Source of the DNA: Nitrospinota bacterium
GTDB lineage: Bacteria; Nitrospinota; Nitrospinia; JACRGO01
Direction: 5' to 3'
Assembly (NCBI GenBank): GCA_016212295.1
Contig: JACRGO010000149.1
Location: 1-51,069 of the forward strand
DNA: 51,069 bases
Under the pieces are notes generated by a model, which worked only from the letters and a program-made list of their open reading frames with translations, was not told the origin of the DNA and ran no database searches. Below, piece by piece: positions 17,729 through 26,703 of the stretch. Position 1 is the first letter of the stretch. Every line of letters begins with the position of its first letter. A program made the position numbers and the translations under genes.

Positions 17729-17783
17729 AAACACCGGAGCTGTAATGCGCTTTACAAGATTTTTTTTGCAAGTTTTTTTCCAG

Positions 17784-17902
17784 TTCAAGTTTAAAGTGAC
17801 TAAAGTTTAAAGTGAGCTAAAGTTGTGGAAGTTATTTTTTTCTATAAAAAGAAACCTACCACAACTTTAGGCACTTTAGTTCACTTGAAACTTTAGTCAT
17901 TT
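17784..17902. repeat. GTGACTAAAGT palindromic repeat (family A), copy 1
   Basis: An imperfect inverted repeat with arms built from GTGACTAAAGT and CTAAAGTTGTGG surrounds an AT-rich loop containing TTATTTTTTTCTATAAAAAG. It lies in the 226-base gap between fliQ and fliR. Copies at 19869-19990 and 23473-23589 have the same design. Confidence 0.88.
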
Positions 17903-17954
17903 CAGATTTGGCCGCAACCACAGGCCGCGATGAGTTCGCATCCAGGGAGACAAA

Positions 17955-18731
17955 GTGAGCATCTTCAATTTTTCACAATATGAAATAGAAACGCTGATGC
18001 TGGTCTTTACCAGGATAGGGGGGATTATCGGCGTGGCCCCAATTTTAGGGAGTAACAGCAGTCCGGCGTTATTGAAGGTGGGATTTATCGCCGCGTTGAC
18101 AATCCTTGTTTATCCGACGCTTAAAATTCCAATGGTGGAATACCCCCAGACCCTTGCGGGCCTCTCCCTTGCGCTTGGGGCGGAACTGCTGATCGGGATA
18201 TTGATATCCTTCGTGGCCCGGCTGGTTTTCACGGGCATAGAGCTGGCGGGAACCATAATAGGCTATCAGATGGGGTTCGGCATCGTGAATGTCATAGACC
18301 CCCTTACCGCGTCAAGCGTTTCCATCACTTCCACTATATATAACGTTTTCTCCATGCTGATTTTCCTGATTATGGATTGCCACCACTACTTCATAGACGC
18401 CATTTTGGGAAGCTTCGAACTGATCCCGCCCCTGGGGCTTCACTATTCCGGGACCATCGTTGAGTCCTTTACCATTTTATTCGAAAGCATCTTTCTGGTC
18501 GGGATTAAATTGTCGGCGCCGATTGTGGCCGCCCTCTTTTTTTCCAATGTGGCCCTGGGGCTGGTGGCCAGAACGGTCCCGCAGATGAACGTGTTCATAG
18601 TCGGTTTCCCTCTGCAGATAGGGCTTGGTTTATTTATTATCGGGATCACCATTCCGCTTTTTTCCATTTACGTAAAAACCCTCTTCACCCAAATGGGCCG
18701 CGATATCGTGGGTTTGATGCGCATCATGTAA
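17955..18731 (+). CDS. fliR: Flagellar export gate protein FliR
   Basis: FliR is the single-copy subunit that plugs the export gate. The protein has 258 residues and six hydrophobic segments. Family blocks include VFTRIGGIIGVAPILGSNSS, AGTIIGYQMGFGIVNVIDP and a C-terminal LVARTVPQMNVFIVGFPLQI. The start is a GTG at 17955 after a GGGAGA site; no ATG fits better. flhB begins 12 bases after the stop. Confidence 0.95.
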   Translation: MSIFNFSQYEIETLMLVFTRIGGIIGVAPILGSNSSPALLKVGFIAALTILVYPTLKIPMVEYPQTLAGLSLALGAELLIGILISFVARLVFTGIELAGTIIGYQMGFGIVNVIDPLTASSVSITSTIYNVFSMLIFLIMDCHHYFIDAILGSFELIPPLGLHYSGTIVESFTILFESIFLVGIKLSAPIVAALFFSNVALGLVARTVPQMNVFIVGFPLQIGLGLFIIGITIPLFSIYVKTLFTQMGRDIVGLMRIM

Positions 18732-18743
18732 CGGAAGACAATA

Positions 18744-19811
18744 ATGGCTGAAGAAGACAAGGACCAGCGAACAGAAGACGCCAGCGCCAAGCGGCTGAAG
18801 GAGAGCAGGGAAAAGGGGCAATTCCCCAACAGCAAGGAAATCTCATCGGTTTTCGTGCTCATGGCCAGTATCCTTGCTTTTTTAATAGCGGGAAGCTTCA
18901 CCTGGGAAAACCTCATGGGGATTTCTTCCCATATATTCGCGGAACTTAATTCCCTGGACGTGACCCAAACAGGCGTCTACATCCTGTTTCAACTCGTTGC
19001 CAAGAAAATTCTCATGGCACTGGCCCCTATTGCCCTATCCATCATGGTGTTCGGCGTTCTGGCTAACCTCATTCAAACAGGCGGCCCGAATTTTTCATTG
19101 AGTCCGCTTGCGCCAAAAATGAGCAAGCTTAATCCACTAAAAGGGTTTAACCGACTATTTTCCAAGAATTCCCTCGTGGAACTAGTCAAGTCCATTGCCA
19201 AGATCATGATCGTCGGCTATGTCGCCTTTTCCACCGTCAACGAAGAGCTGGACAAGCTTCCTTTCCTTATAGACATGTCCACCGGCCAGATATTGATCTA
19301 CCTTGCTAAAATCGGGATCGCCATAATGGTCAACACCTTTTGGATACTCGTGTTCCTGGCGATCCTGGACTTTGGTTTTCAATTCTGGAATTTCAGGGAA
19401 AACCTGAAAATGACCAAGCAGGAGGTCAAGGATGAGCGGAAACAAACGGAAGGAAATCCGCAAATCAAGGCAAGGGTAAGGAGCGTCCAGTACCAACTGG
19501 CCAGAAAACGCATGATGGCGGCCGTCCCCAAGGCGGACGTCGTCATAACCAACCCGACGCATATAGCAGTGGCGGTCCAGTACAAGAAGGGGGACGTCGC
19601 CCCTATCGTCACCGCCAAGGGGGCCGGGTTCATCGCGGAGAAAATCAAGGAAATAGCCAAGGCGAACAATGTGCCTCTCGTGGAGGACAAGCCCCTTGCC
19701 CAGTTATTGAATAAAACCATAGCCGTGGGAAAATATGTGCCGCAAAATCTGTACAAGGCCGTCGCTGAAATCCTGGCCTACGTTTACAAATTAAAGTACA
19801 GGGTTTTTTAA
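18744..19811 (+). CDS. flhB: Flagellar export switch protein FlhB
   Basis: FlhB controls the change of export substrate from rod/hook to filament proteins. The charged N-terminus (DQRTEDASAKRLKESREKGQ) and four membrane helices are followed by a cytoplasmic domain with the autocleavage motif NPTH at residues 270-273 (VVITNPTHIAVAVQYKKGD). The 355 residues are typical. ATG at 18744, 12 bases after fliR. The gap to flhA is filled with a palindromic repeat. Confidence 0.96.
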   Translation: MAEEDKDQRTEDASAKRLKESREKGQFPNSKEISSVFVLMASILAFLIAGSFTWENLMGISSHIFAELNSLDVTQTGVYILFQLVAKKILMALAPIALSIMVFGVLANLIQTGGPNFSLSPLAPKMSKLNPLKGFNRLFSKNSLVELVKSIAKIMIVGYVAFSTVNEELDKLPFLIDMSTGQILIYLAKIGIAIMVNTFWILVFLAILDFGFQFWNFRENLKMTKQEVKDERKQTEGNPQIKARVRSVQYQLARKRMMAAVPKADVVITNPTHIAVAVQYKKGDVAPIVTAKGAGFIAEKIKEIAKANNVPLVEDKPLAQLLNKTIAVGKYVPQNLYKAVAEILAYVYKLKYRVF

Positions 19812-19868
19812 AGAGTATGTTCTTGTACCGGGGTTTCAAAGTTTTTTTAAAATAAACGGTTTGCAGTG

Positions 19869-19990
19869 CGAGTGACTAAAGTGAGCTAAAGTTTGAAGTG
19901 ACTATAGTTGTGGAAGTTATTTTTTTACTATAAAAAAGAAACCTACCACAACTTTAGGCACTTTAGTTCACTTGACACTTTAGTCACTCA
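19869..19990. repeat. GTGACTAAAGT palindromic repeat (family A), copy 2
   Basis: Left arm AGTGACTAAAGTGAGCTAAA and a further GACTATAGTTGTGG oppose a right arm CCACAACTTTAGGCACTTTA ending TTTAGTCACT. The loop is the conserved TTATTTTTTTACTATAAAAA. It lies between flhB and flhA. Confidence 0.9.
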
Positions 19991-20060
19991 ACATTAGCAC
20001 CATGCTTCTTGGATCGCTATCGGCTATATACGGCGCGCAATTTTAATGGTAAAATAACAA

Positions 20061-22148
20061 ATGGCAAACAATACAAACAATACTTCAACCCTTCCGGCTT
20101 TCGCGAAAAACACCGACGTGGCCCTGGCGCTCGGAGTGGTCGGGATACTCATCATAATGATCATCCCCCTGCCGCCTGTGCTGCTGGACATATTTCTTTC
20201 CTTCAGCATCACATCATCATTGATCATATTGATGGTGTCCATGTACATGAAGGAAACGCTGGAGTTCTCGGTCTTCCCCCCGCTGCTACTTGTGATTACC
20301 CTTTACCGTCTTTCGCTTAACATAGCCTCCACGCGCCTTATTCTTCTTCACGGAAGTGAAGGTCCGGCCGCGGCGGGACACGTAATCCAGTCCTTCGGGA
20401 ATTTCGTGGTAGGCGGCAATTACGTGGTCGGCGGGGTCATCTTCACCATCCTGGTCCTGATCAATTTCATCGTTATTACCAAGGGTTCGGTCAGGACCTC
20501 TGAAGTGGCCGCCAGGTTCACCCTGGACGCCATACCCGGAAAGCAGATGAGCATTGACGCTGATTTGAACGCCGGGATGATAAATGAAATGGAGGCCAAG
20601 ACCAGGAGGAAAAAACTGGAGCAGGAAGCCGATTTCTATGGGTCCATGGACGGCGCCATCCGGTTCGTGCGCGGGGACGCCATTGCCGGCATTATTATCA
20701 CCTTGATCAACGTCCTTGGCGGTTTTATCATCGGCGTGTTTTTTGGCGGATTGTCCATAGCCGACGCCGCCAAGATATACACCTTGCTGACCATAGGCGA
20801 CGGGCTGGTGGCCCAGATTCCGGCCCTGATTATTTCCACAGCCTCCGGCATAGTGGTGACCAGGGCTTCATCCGACGTGAACCTTGGCGCCGACATCACC
20901 CGCCAATTGCTTTTTCAACCTAAATCCTTCGCCATCTCGTCCGGGGTTTTATTCTTTTTCGCCATGATGCCCGGACTCCCTACCTTTTCCTTCCTCGCGC
21001 TTTCCATAGCCACCGGGGCCATCGCTTTTTTTACCATCCAGACCCAGAAAAAAACGGCGCTTGAAAAGGAGAAGGAAAAAGAGAAGATCGCCAAGGCCCC
21101 TGTGCCTGAAAGGGTTGAAACCATACTGCCCTTGGACAAGATGGAACTGGAGGTCGGCTATGAACTGATTCCGCTTGTGGACGCTGAAAAAGACGGGGAG
21201 CTTTTAGAGAGGATAAAATCCATCAGAAGACAATTCGCCTTGGAATTCGGCATAATCATTCCTCCGCTCCATATCAGGGACAATCTCCAGTTGAAACCGT
21301 CCCAATACGCCATACTGATAAAGGGGGTCGAGGTCGCCAGAGGGGAAGTGATGATGGGGCTTTGCCTGGCCATGAATCCAGGTATAGAGGGCACAAGCGA
21401 AATTCGCGGCATACCCACAAAGGAGCCGACTTTTGGTCTTCCGGCGATTTGGATAACGGAAGAGGAAAAGGGAAGGGCGCAGATCGCCGGGTTCACCGTG
21501 GTGGACGTTGCCACCGTTATCACCACGCACATAAAGGAAATTATTAAGACCCACGCCCGCGAGCTCATAGGACGCCAGGAGGTCCAGGCCCTCCTGGACA
21601 ACCTGAAGGAAACAAGCCCGAAAGTAGTGGAGGAATTGATACCCGCGATTCTACCCCTTGGGACAGTCGTGAAAGTCCTGCAAAATCTTTTGAAGGAACA
21701 AATAAGCATTCGGGATTTTCTGTCCATAATGGAAGTCCTGGCCGACAATGGCCCGACGACCAAGGACCCGGAAGTCCTCACGGAATATGTGCGGCAGGCC
21801 ATGTCCAGGCCCATAACGAAACAATTCGTGGGCGATGAGGGGGCCCTTCCGGTAATTACCCTTGCGCAAAATATAGAGGACACTCTTTCAAGCTCCATCC
21901 AAAGAACGGAGCACGGCTCTTATCTTTCAATTGATCCCAATTTCGCGCAGAAGCTGCTCTTGAACATCAAGGCCGCCTATGAGAAAGTTTCCCCGGTGGA
22001 AGGACAGCCGGTAATCCTGTCCTCTCCAAGCGTAAGGCTGCATTTGCGCAAGTTATTGGAACGTTTTATTCCCAACGTGGTGGTCCTTTCCCACAATGAG
22101 ATAGCGCCAAATATTCCAATCAAGAATATCGGAATGGTGAAGGTATAA
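20061..22148 (+). CDS. flhA: Flagellar export apparatus protein FlhA
   Basis: FlhA forms the nonameric ring that receives export substrates and chaperones and helps couple the proton motive force. Eight hydrophobic segments occupy roughly residues 20-330. The FHIPEP signature is present as RTSEVAARFTLDAIPGKQMS. The C-terminal cytoplasmic domain (about 345-695) contains DREtype blocks such as GIIIPPLHIRDNLQLKPSQY and RPITKQFVGDEGALPVITL. The 695 residues are full length. The stop TAA is immediately followed by the flhF ATG with no gap, indicating coupling. Confidence 0.96.
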   Translation: MANNTNNTSTLPAFAKNTDVALALGVVGILIIMIIPLPPVLLDIFLSFSITSSLIILMVSMYMKETLEFSVFPPLLLVITLYRLSLNIASTRLILLHGSEGPAAAGHVIQSFGNFVVGGNYVVGGVIFTILVLINFIVITKGSVRTSEVAARFTLDAIPGKQMSIDADLNAGMINEMEAKTRRKKLEQEADFYGSMDGAIRFVRGDAIAGIIITLINVLGGFIIGVFFGGLSIADAAKIYTLLTIGDGLVAQIPALIISTASGIVVTRASSDVNLGADITRQLLFQPKSFAISSGVLFFFAMMPGLPTFSFLALSIATGAIAFFTIQTQKKTALEKEKEKEKIAKAPVPERVETILPLDKMELEVGYELIPLVDAEKDGELLERIKSIRRQFALEFGIIIPPLHIRDNLQLKPSQYAILIKGVEVARGEVMMGLCLAMNPGIEGTSEIRGIPTKEPTFGLPAIWITEEEKGRAQIAGFTVVDVATVITTHIKEIIKTHARELIGRQEVQALLDNLKETSPKVVEELIPAILPLGTVVKVLQNLLKEQISIRDFLSIMEVLADNGPTTKDPEVLTEYVRQAMSRPITKQFVGDEGALPVITLAQNIEDTLSSSIQRTEHGSYLSIDPNFAQKLLLNIKAAYEKVSPVEGQPVILSSPSVRLHLRKLLERFIPNVVVLSHNEIAPNIPIKNIGMVKV

Positions 22149-23444
22149 ATGATTAAAAAATTCCAGGCCCCAACCATGCAAGAGGCTTTGACCCTGGTCC
22201 GGAATTCCCTCGGACCGGACGCTGTTATCCTGTCCACCAGAAACATAAGGGGAGGGGGCGCTTTGGGCTACCAGGGGAAAGCGATGGTGGAAGTCACCGC
22301 GGCCTTGGACAATTCGCGCCCGCTGGGTCCTTCCCCTTATAAAAGCCAGCCGCTTCCACCCCCCAGGGAAAACGTGCTGCCCCCAAGGATAGAGTCTGAC
22401 GGGATCCACCAAAAAATGGCCGCGCTCTCCAAAAAGGAGCAGCAAAAAGAACTGCGGAGCATGCTGGACCCGATTCAGGATGATATTTCAGATCTAAAGA
22501 ATATGATGTACAACCTTTTAAATAAGGAGAAAAGCCAGGCGGTTGAGGACAAAGAAGGCGAACTCCTTAAGTCTGATATCACTGAATTGAAATCCATGAT
22601 CCAGCTTTTGATAGAGGGGGAATCCACCCAACCGGCCTCTCCCTTTCATGAGGGCCTGATGCAGGTCTACAAGGAAATGGTGGCCAGCAGGGTAAATGAG
22701 ACCTTCGCGCTTAAACTGGTCCAGGAGGTAAGCACGAAGATCCCGGAAGAGCACTATAAAAACGTCGGGCTTGTGAAGGCGCATGTCGCGCAGGAGATGA
22801 TGAGGTCCCTTAAGATAGGAGGCCCTATCAGGTTAAAGAAAGGGACCACTAAAATAGCGGCTTTCGTGGGTCCAACCGGGGTCGGCAAGACCACGACAAT
22901 CGCGAAATTGGCCGCTGATTTCTCCCTGGCCAAGAAGGCTTCCGTGGGGTTGATTACGCTTGACACCTACCGCATCGCGGCGGTGGAGCAATTGAAAACC
23001 TACGCCAGGATTTTAAAGATTCCCATTGAGGTCATTGTCAATGAAAACCAATTGGAAGAGGCACTGGCGAATTTCGAGCAAAAGGACCTGATACTGATCG
23101 ACACCGCCGGCCGGAGCAAGAAGGACGAGGCGCAATTAACGGAGCTGGTTAATTTTCTCGGAGTCGACCTCCCCATAGAGGTCCATCTCGTTTTGAGTTC
23201 CACCGGCACTGAGGAGAGCATCCTTGCCGCCTTTTCCAAATTCCATCCCATTTCAGTCGACCGCCTGCTTTTCACGAAGCTGGATGAGAGCGTGCATTAC
23301 GGGACCATCTATAACGTGGTGAAAAAAACCAACAAGCCGCTGTCATATTTCACAACCGGCCAAAAGGTGCCGGAAGATATCGAGCTGGCGGAGTCGGAGA
23401 GGCTCGTGGATTTGATCCTGAACCTTAAAAGAGCGAAAATGTGA
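22149..23444 (+). CDS. flhF: Flagellar biosynthesis GTPase FlhF
   Basis: FlhF is an SRP-type GTPase that places the flagellum at the cell pole. The basic N-terminus (MIKKFQAPTMQEALTLVRNS) leads to a variable linker and an NG domain. The P-loop GPTGVGKTTT starts near residue 241, and other nucleotide contacts are LITLDTYRIAAVEQL, DTAGRSKKDE and LLFTKLDESVHYG. The 431 residues are normal. It abuts flhA directly. Its presence with FlhG implies few, polar flagella. Confidence 0.95.
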   Translation: MIKKFQAPTMQEALTLVRNSLGPDAVILSTRNIRGGGALGYQGKAMVEVTAALDNSRPLGPSPYKSQPLPPPRENVLPPRIESDGIHQKMAALSKKEQQKELRSMLDPIQDDISDLKNMMYNLLNKEKSQAVEDKEGELLKSDITELKSMIQLLIEGESTQPASPFHEGLMQVYKEMVASRVNETFALKLVQEVSTKIPEEHYKNVGLVKAHVAQEMMRSLKIGGPIRLKKGTTKIAAFVGPTGVGKTTTIAKLAADFSLAKKASVGLITLDTYRIAAVEQLKTYARILKIPIEVIVNENQLEEALANFEQKDLILIDTAGRSKKDEAQLTELVNFLGVDLPIEVHLVLSSTGTEESILAAFSKFHPISVDRLLFTKLDESVHYGTIYNVVKKTNKPLSYFTTGQKVPEDIELAESERLVDLILNLKRAKM

Positions 23445-23472
23445 AACTAAGATAAGGATGAACATGAAAGCT

Positions 23473-23589
23473 GAGTGACTAAAGTTAAAAGTGAACTAAA
23501 GTGACTAAAGTTGTGGTGATTTTTTTTATAGTAAAAAATAACTTCCACAACTTTAGTCACTTTAGTTCACTTTTAACTTTAGTCTCACT
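23473..23589. repeat. GTGACTAAAGT palindromic repeat (family A), copy 3
   Basis: GAGTGACTAAAGTTAAAAGT and GTGACTAAAGTTGTGG form the left arm; CCACAACTTTAGTCACTTTA and TTTTAACTTTAGTCTCACTT form the right arm. The loop is AT-rich. It lies between flhF and flhG. Confidence 0.9.
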
Positions 23590-23626
23590 TTAATTATTCG
23601 CATTGTTACAACCAAGGAGGTAAATA

Positions 23627-24541
23627 ATGGACCAGGCCGGTACTTTACGCAGGCTAGTTAACAAAGGCGGCCGTATGCCTGATACCCTTGACTCAGGGTA
23701 TGCGGAGCCGGCGGGAGCCGGCGGATCGATCAGGACCATCTCCGTCACCAGCGGAAAGGGAGGGGTAGGAAAAACCAACCTTGTGGTGAACCTGGGTTAC
23801 GCCCTGACTAAACAGAACAAGAGGGTCCTTATTTTTGACGCTGACATGGGCCTTGGAAACATCAATGTCCTGCTGGGCGTTACCCCCAAGTATAACCTGT
23901 ACCATGTCCTTTCGGGTGAAAGGGAGATGGAGGGAATCATGCTCGAGGGGCCGGGAGGAATGAAAATACTCCCGGCCGCTTCAGGAATTCAAGATATGTC
24001 ACAGCTCACCAACCACCAGAAAATCTTTCTCTCCCAGGAATTTGAACGGCTGGCCGTGAATTTTGACGTCCTCTTGCTGGACACCGGGGCCGGAATATCC
24101 TCCAATGTCACCTACTTTTGCTCCAAGGCCCGTGATATTCTTGTCGTGGCAATGCCGGAACCCACCTCCCTCACGGACGCTTATGCCCTAATAAAGGTCA
24201 CACACGAAAAACATTTCCTAAAACGATTCAAGCTCGTGGTGAATTTTGTCCGCAACGAAAAAGAGGCCAAGGAGGTATACCGCCAACTAACCGCGGTCAT
24301 CGATAAATTCCTGCCCAAGGTCGCGCTTGATTACGTTGGTTATGTCCTGCGGGACGACCATATACCGAAGTCGGTCAGGCAGCAAAAAGCCCTTTTGGAG
24401 AGCTATCCCTTCTCCAAATCCGGCAAATGCTTTGAAGACATCGCTTCAAGGGTTTTTGAGGAAACCAGGCCGGTAAAGGGCGAGGGGATTTTGGGGGGAT
24501 TCTTGGGAAGCATTCAAGGGAAAAACCTTTCCGCGAGGTAA
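23627..24541 (+). CDS. flhG: Flagellar number regulator FlhG (FleN/YlxH, MinD-like ATPase)
   Basis: FlhG limits flagellar number and stimulates the FlhF GTPase. The N-terminal activator motif DQAGTLRRL occupies residues 2-10. The deviant Walker A is SGKGGVGKTNLVVN (P-loop residues about 43-50), followed by LIFDADMGLGNINVLLG and VLLLDTGAGIS. The 304 residues fit. The ATG follows AAGGAGG. It is separated from flhF only by a palindromic repeat and precedes a small membrane protein gene by three bases. Confidence 0.95.
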   Translation: MDQAGTLRRLVNKGGRMPDTLDSGYAEPAGAGGSIRTISVTSGKGGVGKTNLVVNLGYALTKQNKRVLIFDADMGLGNINVLLGVTPKYNLYHVLSGEREMEGIMLEGPGGMKILPAASGIQDMSQLTNHQKIFLSQEFERLAVNFDVLLLDTGAGISSNVTYFCSKARDILVVAMPEPTSLTDAYALIKVTHEKHFLKRFKLVVNFVRNEKEAKEVYRQLTAVIDKFLPKVALDYVGYVLRDDHIPKSVRQQKALLESYPFSKSGKCFEDIASRVFEETRPVKGEGILGGFLGSIQGKNLSAR

Positions 24542-24544
24542 AAA

Positions 24545-24796
24545 ATGTCCGCCGCCCTCAGGAAAATAGTGGTTTCCCTGGCCTTGATCGCCTTTACGTT
24601 ATCAACTATAATTGGCCTTGCCGCCGGATATCAGATAAGCACGGTCATTTTTCGCGGAATGGCGGTCTTCGTAATTTTTGTGGCCATCGGATGGCTTTTT
24701 GTCCCTCTCTTCATCCAGATTTGGGGGGAGGATGCCCCACAGGATCCTGAATTCGAAACTAATAACAAAGAAGAATCGCCGGAAGATAGAAAATGA
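24545..24796 (+). CDS. Small two-helix membrane protein of the flagellar cluster
   Basis: The 83-residue protein has two predicted membrane helices (VVSLALIAFTLSTIIGLAAG and MAVFVIFVAIGWLFVPLFI) and a charged acidic tail (DPEFETNNKEESPEDRK). I do not recognise the family. It starts three bases after flhG and overlaps fliA by four bases (ATGA), so it is embedded in the operon and very likely translated. A role in flagellar assembly or FliA/FlhG regulation is conceivable but has no direct support. Confidence 0.8.
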   Translation: MSAALRKIVVSLALIAFTLSTIIGLAAGYQISTVIFRGMAVFVIFVAIGWLFVPLFIQIWGEDAPQDPEFETNNKEESPEDRK

Positions 24797-25563
24797 GCCA
24801 GTGGTCCATTGAATGCGGCAGCAAAAAAGGGGAAGGCCTCAGCCAGGAACAAAGGGACTCCTTGATCATGGAGTATTCCCCGATGATCAAGTATATCGCC
24901 CAGCGGATCGCCGACCGGCTGCCGGCTAATGTCGAGTTGGATGATCTCATCAGCACGGGCGTGCTTGGCCTGATCGACGCAATCGAAAAATATGATCCAA
25001 CCAAGGGGGCGAAATTCAAGACTTACGCGGAATTCAGGGTCAGGGGCGCCATCATGGATGAACTCAGGTCCTTGGATTGGGTCCCCCGCTCCGTCCGGCA
25101 AAAGGCAAGCATCATCGGCGACGTTCATAAAAAACTGGAACAGAAATTGGGGCGCTCCGCCACTGATGAAGAGGCCGCATCTGAAATGGGGCTCACCACC
25201 GCCGAGTACCTTGAAAACCTTAACGCGTCCCAAAGCATGCCCCTGCTCAGCCTTGAGGACCTAGGCATCTCGGACAAAAAGGGCGAAAAAAAGAGCCTTC
25301 TCGATTGTCTGGCCGGCAACAAAAGCGCGGACCCTCATGTAAGCCTCAGACTTGAAGAATTGAAGAAGGTAATAGTCGAGGCCATTGATTCCCTCTCGGA
25401 AAAAGAACGATTGATGGTCTCCCTTTATTATTACGAAGAACTCACAATGAAGGAAATCGGCCAAGTCCTTGGAATAACCGAATCCAGGATTTCGCAAATC
25501 CATTCCAAGGCGGTATCGAGGCTGCGCTTGAAGTTGAAAAAACTGATAGCGGAAGAGATGTGA
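24793..25563 (+). CDS. fliA: RNA polymerase sigma factor FliA (sigma-28)
   Basis: FliA transcribes late flagellar and chemotaxis genes. All regions are visible: region 2 (DDLISTGVLGLIDAIEKYDP and FKTYAEFRVRGAIMDELRSL, followed by WVPRSVR), region 3 (LGRSATDEEAASEMGL) and region 4 (LTMKEIGQVLGITESRISQI). The 256 residues are typical. The start overlaps the preceding small gene by four bases. No flgM anti-sigma gene is in the window. Confidence 0.95.
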   Translation: MSQWSIECGSKKGEGLSQEQRDSLIMEYSPMIKYIAQRIADRLPANVELDDLISTGVLGLIDAIEKYDPTKGAKFKTYAEFRVRGAIMDELRSLDWVPRSVRQKASIIGDVHKKLEQKLGRSATDEEAASEMGLTTAEYLENLNASQSMPLLSLEDLGISDKKGEKKSLLDCLAGNKSADPHVSLRLEELKKVIVEAIDSLSEKERLMVSLYYYEELTMKEIGQVLGITESRISQIHSKAVSRLRLKLKKLIAEEM

Positions 25564-25570
25564 TCGCTTA

Positions 25571-26539
25571 ATGAAAGCATTTATCACCGGCATATCGGGA
25601 TTCGCTGGTCCCCATCTGGCTGAATTACTGTTGAAGGAAGGGGCGGAGGTGTCCGGTATGGTTCATGGCAAAAAAAGCCGGGACTCAAAAGCCGGGACTT
25701 CCGGCCATTCCATCGGAAAGGATGTTCGTCTCTTTGAAGGGGACATAAGGGATTCCAGCCAGTTGTCAAGGACCATCAAGAAAGTCCGGCCGGATGAAAT
25801 TTACCATCTGGCCGCCGTCTCCAATGTGCCTTATTCCCTGGAAAATCCCGGCCTGGCCTTTGAAATCAATTTTCATGGGACCCGAAAACTTTTCGATGCT
25901 GTTCTGAAGTCAGGAATATCAGCCAAGGTCCTTTTCGTGGGCTCCGCTGATTCCTACGGCGATATTTCCCCCAAAAGCCTTCCCATAAGGGAGGACGCCC
26001 CGTTCAGGCCGGCCTCTCCATACGCTTTGAGCAAGGCGGCGGCTGATCTGCTCGCTTACCAGTATTTCAGGAATCATGGCCTTCATGTTTTGAGGGCAAG
26101 GCCCTTCAATCATATAGGCCCCGGACAGGACGCCTCCTTTGTCTGCTCCAATTTCGCCGCCCAGGTGGCCCGTATCAAGGCTGGAAAAGCGAAGCCCGTG
26201 GTGAAGGTAGGGAATCTAAGCGCGAAAAAGGATTTTTCGGACGTTCGGGATGTCGTCAGGGCTTATAGATTGATTTTAAAACGCGGGAAGCCTGGGGAGG
26301 CGTTCAATATCTGCGGGGGGAAGGCATATTCCATCGGTTCCATCCTGCGAAAACTCATTCAGCTAAGCGGCATGGAAATAGAGATCAGGCGTGAGGAAAA
26401 ACGCTTCAGGAAAGTGGATACAAAGATAGTTTTCGGGGATTATTCCGCGCTCTACTCCAGGACAGGCTGGACGCCCAAGGTCCCACTGGAGGAATCCTTG
26501 AAAAATATTTTGGAATACCATGGCGCGGCGTGGCCGTAA
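25571..26539 (+). CDS. NAD-dependent epimerase/dehydratase (extended SDR), GDP-sugar type
   Basis: The 322-residue protein has the nucleotide-binding GISGFAG motif at residues 7-13, the downstream DIRD contact, and the catalytic Y151-x3-K155 pair in SPYALSKAAAD, with the upstream serine block FVGSADSYGD. The sequence RARPFNHIGPGQDASFVCSN resembles GDP-mannose 4,6-dehydratase and GDP-6-deoxymannose reductase members. It starts eight bases after fliA, so it probably belongs to the flagellar transcript; supplying a deoxysugar for flagellin or LPS glycosylation is an inference. Confidence 0.85.
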   Translation: MKAFITGISGFAGPHLAELLLKEGAEVSGMVHGKKSRDSKAGTSGHSIGKDVRLFEGDIRDSSQLSRTIKKVRPDEIYHLAAVSNVPYSLENPGLAFEINFHGTRKLFDAVLKSGISAKVLFVGSADSYGDISPKSLPIREDAPFRPASPYALSKAAADLLAYQYFRNHGLHVLRARPFNHIGPGQDASFVCSNFAAQVARIKAGKAKPVVKVGNLSAKKDFSDVRDVVRAYRLILKRGKPGEAFNICGGKAYSIGSILRKLIQLSGMEIEIRREEKRFRKVDTKIVFGDYSALYSRTGWTPKVPLEESLKNILEYHGAAWP

Positions 26540-26584
26540 CCAAAATAAATACGGTTGTCAACAAATAGCGGTTTATGGTAATTT

Positions 26585-26675
26585 ATTAACCACGAATTCA
26601 CACCAATGGACACGAATTAAAAAAAACCGTTTTTTAAAATTCGTGGAAATTAGTGTTCATTAGTGGCTGATTTAA
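26585..26675. repeat. AATTCGTG palindromic repeat (family E), copy 1
   Basis: AACCACGAATTCACACCAAT with GACACGAATTAA on the left opposes TTCGTGGAAATTAGTGTTCA and TTAGTGGCT on the right, around an A/T-rich loop with AAAAAACCGTTTTTT. Related hairpins are at 28986-29057 and 50248-50325. It fills the gap before the thioredoxin gene. Confidence 0.7.
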
Positions 26676-26703
26676 ATATATATCCTATAACATGGAGGCA
26701 GAA

